Position numbers and translations under genes: made by a program. Shown here in pieces: positions 45,770-48,898 of a stretch of 48,898 nt of DNA. The notes under the pieces are model-generated. The model ran no database searches. It was not told the DNA's origin and worked only from the letters and a program-made list of their open reading frames with translations. Position 1 is the stretch's first letter. Each line of letters begins with the position of its first letter. The DNA comes from Devosia sp. (GTDB lineage Bacteria > Pseudomonadota > Alphaproteobacteria > Rhizobiales > Devosiaceae), in NCBI GenBank assembly GCA_028290665.1, contig JAQGJK010000028.1, forward strand, positions 1 through 48,898, read 5' to 3'.

Positions 45770-45770
45770 T

Positions 45771-47774
45771 TTACTGCACCGACGCCATGGTGACTGGCGC
45801 CGATTCGCCGTCGCGCTGCATCAGGTCGCGGATCTGGGCAATGCTGGCGCTAAACTGCCCCTCATACTGGGCCGCCAGCGTATTTTCGCGCGGCAGCTTC
45901 ACCCCGAGCGGGTCGACGAAATTGCCATTGATCTTGATCTCGAAGTGCAGATGCGGCCCGGTCGAATTGCCGGTCGAGCCGACATAGCCGATGACCTGGC
46001 CCTGCCGGACCTTGACGCCTGGCTTGATGCCGTCGGCGATCCGGCTCATGTGGCCATAAGCGGTCTCGAAGCCGTTGACGTGCGCGATCTCGACTTTCTT
46101 GCCATAGCCGGACTGCCAGCCGGCAAGCTCGATCGTGCCATCACCCGCGGCGTAGATCGGCGTGCCGGATTTGGCCGCGAGATCGACGCCGGTGTGAAGC
46201 TTGCGCGTATGGAAGATCGGGTGGATGCGATAGCCGAAATTGGAGCGGACCACGCCGCCACCCTGCAACGGCCGACGGTTGAGGAAGCGCTGGCCAGTCT
46301 CCCCGTCGGGATCGTAGAAATCGACCATCCCGTCTTCGGTGCGAAAGCGAAACATCTCGCGCAGCGTGCCGTTGATGGTCAGGCCCACATACAGCAATTC
46401 GCTTCGGCCCTCGGCATCGGGCGGGGTCTCGAGCATTTCGATCTGGTCGCCTGGCGTCACCTTCTTCGTCAGGTCGACATCATAGGCGTACATCGCGACG
46501 ATGCGGCTGATGGTGTCGTCGGCGAGGTCATGCTTGCGCCCGGTTTCCCATAGCGCCTTGTACAGCGTCGGCAGGTTCGAAACGTTGATCTGCTCGGTAT
46601 CCTCATCGGGGAACACGATATCGGCCGGCTTGATGCCGAGCACGTAAAGCCCCCTGTCGGTAAGCGCCACCGTGCCCTGGTGGATGTCGGAATTGCTCGC
46701 GTTGTCATGGAAATAGATGCTGAGCCGCACTGGAATCAGCGTCTGGCCATCGCGGGACGGCGCCAGCAGGATTCGCAGCCGTGTGCCGAGTTTCAGCGCT
46801 TTCATGATGTCGGGCGGCACCACATTGCGCAGCGCCTCGGATACTGCCGCGACGTTCATTTCGGAAAAACCGTTCTTGAGCAGCACGGCGCCGAGCGAGC
46901 CGCCCTCCTTGATCGTCAAAATCCGCTCGGTACGCCCGAGGCCCGCTTCGTCAGGCAGCACCGTCTTGCCGAGTGCGGTGATGTTTTCGGCAACGCCGGT
47001 CAGCAGCGAATCGGTCGCCTCGGTGCCCAGTTCGCGCACGCCGCCGCCGGGGGGCGGGGCATAGGCAAGCATCGTCGGATCGAGGTCGAAATAATTGCCC
47101 TCGACCGTCAGCCGCACGAAATCCGCGGCGCCCTGGTCGGATATGGCGCGCGGCGGCACAAAACTGACGGGCAGGGGGGCCACCTTTACTGCGACCTCAC
47201 CCTCGACTTCGGCGCCGTAAATGTCGGTATTGACCGTGTCGGTCGGGCTTTCGACTGTGGTGTTGGCGGTCATCATCGCCACGGCGTCGTAAGCCGGAAC
47301 GTCATCGGTCAGATTGGTCGCCGCGGTTGCGAGCGTCGCGCGCAACCGTACGAACGGCTGCTTCTTGATCATCGCCCGGCCGTCCTCGAGCTCGCGAATC
47401 GAAGCCTCGATGATTTCCATGTCCGAGCGGGTCTTGACGATCGGCCGCATCCGGTCGGCCTTTATCGCGAGATCGGTCGGCGGGAGGCTCGAATCAGGGG
47501 CCGAAATGGTCAGCGCTGCGTATGGGGTAGAGAAGGTGTCCTGACCTTTGAAACTGACATAGAGTGCGGCGCCCATCAGCAGCACCGAGGTCAGCCCGGT
47601 CATTACTGTGCCGGCGAGCCAGGCAAAGCTCAGTTCGCGGCCATGCGGAATGTCGCCATCGGTCGAATTGAGCGTCAGCGCGGCGCCGTCTTCGTAGCCG
47701 GTCGCTTTCAACAGGGCGGCGTGCCTGTTCTTGTGCGCTGCGTTCAATCCTGAATTCCCAACGTCGCGGCGCAC
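45771..47774 (-). CDS. M23 family peptidoglycan endopeptidase, membrane-anchored
   Basis: A 667-residue protein with a cytoplasmic N-terminus and one membrane segment near residues 48-75 (FAWLAGTVMTGLTSVLLMGAALYV). A long periplasmic region includes a SH3/LysM-like part (TIKEGGSLGAVLLKNGF) and ends in an M23 LytM domain with zinc ligands in SNFGYRIHPIFHTRKLHTGVD, YGHMSRIA and GPHLHFEIKING. It should cut peptide crosslinks of peptidoglycan. GTG 47774 has no clear Shine-Dalgarno sequence; TTG 47747 is an alternative start. Confidence 0.92.
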   Translation of the reverse strand: MRRDVGNSGLNAAHKNRHAALLKATGYEDGAALTLNSTDGDIPHGRELSFAWLAGTVMTGLTSVLLMGAALYVSFKGQDTFSTPYAALTISAPDSSLPPTDLAIKADRMRPIVKTRSDMEIIEASIRELEDGRAMIKKQPFVRLRATLATAATNLTDDVPAYDAVAMMTANTTVESPTDTVNTDIYGAEVEGEVAVKVAPLPVSFVPPRAISDQGAADFVRLTVEGNYFDLDPTMLAYAPPPGGGVRELGTEATDSLLTGVAENITALGKTVLPDEAGLGRTERILTIKEGGSLGAVLLKNGFSEMNVAAVSEALRNVVPPDIMKALKLGTRLRILLAPSRDGQTLIPVRLSIYFHDNASNSDIHQGTVALTDRGLYVLGIKPADIVFPDEDTEQINVSNLPTLYKALWETGRKHDLADDTISRIVAMYAYDVDLTKKVTPGDQIEMLETPPDAEGRSELLYVGLTINGTLREMFRFRTEDGMVDFYDPDGETGQRFLNRRPLQGGGVVRSNFGYRIHPIFHTRKLHTGVDLAAKSGTPIYAAGDGTIELAGWQSGYGKKVEIAHVNGFETAYGHMSRIADGIKPGVKVRQGQVIGYVGSTGNSTGPHLHFEIKINGNFVDPLGVKLPRENTLAAQYEGQFSASIAQIRDLMQRDGESAPVTMASVQ

Positions 47775-48075
47775 TCTATAGGGAGCGCCGATAAGTCCAG
47801 CGATGCTGGATGAAAGCCATGCCCCCTGTAGTATAAAGGGTCAAGGCCGAGCCGCCTCCTCATCGGGGCGGAACATGGCAATTTTCCGCTCGCTCGGGCC
47901 AGCTCCAGGCACATGCAACCGGCAGAAACGTCAAAACCCGCGAAAAGCCTCTTGCACGCTTCGAACATACCACCTAGATGACGGCCTCCCCGCGACGGTC
48001 TATGCGGCGTGGGGGACCTTCCGGGGTGGCAGCGACTTCCAAGTTTTGGAAACGCGAAAATCTCGGAAAGGGCGG
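47775..48075. other. Spacer between the M23 gene and rRNA promoters
   Basis: About 300 bp with no recognisable gene, tRNA or clear regulatory motif. Short frames here match no known domain. Confidence 0.5.
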
Positions 48076-48104
48076 TTGACAGGCCAACGAGTGGTCCGTA
48101 TACA
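48076..48104 (+). promoter_or_regulatory. rRNA promoter P1
   Basis: TTGACA (48076-48081), a 17-bp spacer and TATACA (48099-48104). A hairpin GGCGC/GCGCC (48125-48139) lies just downstream of the expected start. Confidence 0.75.
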
Positions 48105-48230
48105 CCGCCCACCGCTGATGAGGCGGCGCCCAAAGCGCCAACGAAACAGCGGCAACCTACTGAGATTGCTAAGTAATTAGTGCTTTCAGGTTTTCAGAAT
48201 TCGGACCTTCCGGAAGATGAAAATAGGGTG

Positions 48231-48259
48231 TTGACAGACGGAAACGTCTCGAGTACAAC
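48231..48259 (+). promoter_or_regulatory. rRNA promoter P2
   Basis: TTGACA (48231-48236), a 17-bp spacer and TACAAC (48254-48259). The spacer contains the dyad AGACG-GAAA-CGTCT (48236-48249). A GAGCGAA/TTCGCTC hairpin follows at 48279-48293. Confidence 0.8.
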
Positions 48260-48360
48260 CCGCCTCGCTGACGACGCCGAGCGAACTTCGCTCCCACTGT
48301 TCAGCGAAATAACGAAAAGCGTTTCAGAGTTCGGGCGTTCCGAAAGATGAAAATAGGGTG

Positions 48361-48389
48361 TTGACAGACGGAAACGTCTCGAATATAAC
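48361..48389 (+). promoter_or_regulatory. rRNA promoter P3
   Basis: TTGACA (48361-48366), a 17-bp spacer and TATAAC (48384-48389), a better -10 than P2. It has the same spacer dyad (48366-48379) and downstream hairpin (48409-48423). It is the promoter closest to the 16S gene. Confidence 0.82.
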
Positions 48390-48549
48390 CCGCAACGTTG
48401 ACGACGCCGAGCGAACTTCGCTCCCACCGTTCAGCGAAATAACGAAAAGGGCAGAGACGCTGTCGGGCAACCGGAGCAAAGTTCTGTCCCCAAAATTTAG
48501 GAAGCCTAGGCTTCCAATGACGTTGATGCCCGCGAGGGTCCCAGGGTCA

Positions 48550-48560
48550 GCTCTTTGACA
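48550..48560 (+). promoter_or_regulatory. boxA-like antitermination site in the rRNA leader
   Basis: GCTCTTTGACA resembles the boxA sequence bound by NusB-S10 in rRNA leaders. It is followed by a GAAGAAAGAGAAACGTGGACGG segment of the type found in alphaproteobacterial rRNA leaders. Confidence 0.6.
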
Positions 48561-48614
48561 GCGTGAAGATGGAAGAAAGAGAAACGTGGACGGCGAGGTT
48601 CTTGCGGACTGAAC

Positions 48615-48666
48615 CCGAGCCAAAAGCTCGGTAGTAAGTCGAACAGACTTCGACGGTACGTTTTTT
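48615..48666 (+). other. Tandem hairpins plus T-run in the rRNA leader
   Basis: Two perfect 6-bp stems, CCGAGC/GCTCGG (48615-48631) and GTCGAA/TTCGAC (48638-48654), are followed after 6 nt by TTTTTT (48661-48666). The layout is terminator-like, though the T-run is displaced from the stem. Confidence 0.5.
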
Positions 48667-48767
48667 CTGAGGTACATAACCAATCACAGCCCTGTAACAG
48701 GGGTAAGTGACAGGTGTGTGTCCTCGTCAAAAAGCAAAAACGTGCATGCGTCGACCAAGTCAGCTCA

Positions 48768-48898
48768 AACTTGAGAGTTTGATCCTGGCTCAGAACGAAC
48801 GCTGGCGGCAGGCTTAACACATGCAAGTCGAACGCCCCGCAAGGGGAGTGGCAGACGGGTGAGTAACGCGTGGGAATCTACCCAGTCCTTCGGAACAA
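48768..48898 (+). rRNA. rrs: 16S ribosomal RNA, 5' end (partial)
   Basis: The sequence from about 48770 reads CTTGAGAGTTTGATCCTGG, the conserved 5' end of 16S rRNA, followed by CTCAGAACGAACGCTGGCGG, ACACATGCAAGTCGAACG and GACGGGTGAGTAACGCGTGG. The short variable loop (CCCCGCAAGGGG) is typical of Alphaproteobacteria. The gene runs off the right edge; the exact mature 5' end is estimated. Confidence 0.97.

Larger units (their letters stand above)
48191..48450 (+). repeat. 130-bp tandem duplication carrying rRNA promoters P2 and P3
   Basis: Two adjacent units of exactly 130 bp (48191-48320 and 48321-48450) differ at about 12 positions by my count. Each contains a promoter, a dyad within its spacer and a downstream hairpin. 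The two promoters are therefore paralogues. Confidence 0.9.

Overview
The window is GC-rich bacterial DNA whose gene content and order fit an alphaproteobacterium of the order Hyphomicrobiales (Rhizobiales). Evidence: the aerobic cobaltochelatase pair cobS/cobT beside a J-domain gene and bolA; the aroK-aroB / xerD / accA block; the run secA / ppiC-like / argJ / acetyltransferase / mutT / NDUFAF5-like methyltransferase / comF / grxC / nitrilase / DUF1178; the run lysC-ptsP-prfA-prmC-DUF4167-clpB; and a 16S rRNA 5' end of alphaproteobacterial type. A Devosia-like or neighbouring family is possible, but I cannot fix the family from this sequence.

Layout. 1-3.1 kb: DUF3108 envelope protein, divergent rpmB (L28), a queuosine-precursor transporter, and a HigBA toxin-antitoxin pair with a palindromic operator. 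3.1-7.1 kb: phytase-like protein, cobT and cobS on the minus strand. 7.1-8.4 kb: an islet that interrupts the cob-dnaJ cluster, with two MITE-like repeats, a decayed 72-bp copy of part of the neighbouring dnaJ-like gene, and a MAPEG gene bracketed by two copies of a 24-bp palindrome. 8.4-10.6 kb: dnaJ-like, bolA and a CBM60-like/OmpA fusion. 10.6-16.7 kb: aroB-aroK, a small membrane protein, xerD, accA and two L,D-transpeptidases. 16.9-27.2 kb: secA, ppiC-like, argJ, GNAT, mutT, an orphan Flp pilin, methyltransferase, comF, grxC, nitrilase and DUF1178. 27.2-30.0 kb: aldo/keto reductase, a DinJ-YafQ toxin-antitoxin pair, ubiG and a VOC protein. 30.2-37.0 kb: lysC, ptsP, prfA, prmC and DUF4167. 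37.1-41.9 kb: a second islet, holding a possible HlyC-like acyltransferase divergent from a 1348-residue serralysin-type RTX metalloprotease. 42.1-47.8 kb: clpB, more MITE-like repeats, a VOC protein and an M23 endopeptidase. 47.8-48.9 kb: a strong ribosomal RNA promoter region with three promoters, two of them inside an exact 130-bp tandem duplication, then the start of 16S rRNA.

Most of the window is core housekeeping: translation (L28, RF1 and its methylase, rRNA), shikimate, arginine and aspartate-family synthesis, fatty-acid initiation, protein export and disaggregation, and wall remodelling. The accessory parts are the two islets, the two toxin-antitoxin modules, the orphan pilin and the interspersed repeats. 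No tRNA, CRISPR array, prophage or insertion-sequence transposase was seen. Start codons were moved from the longest frame where a Shine-Dalgarno sequence, signal peptide or family N-terminus argued for it.
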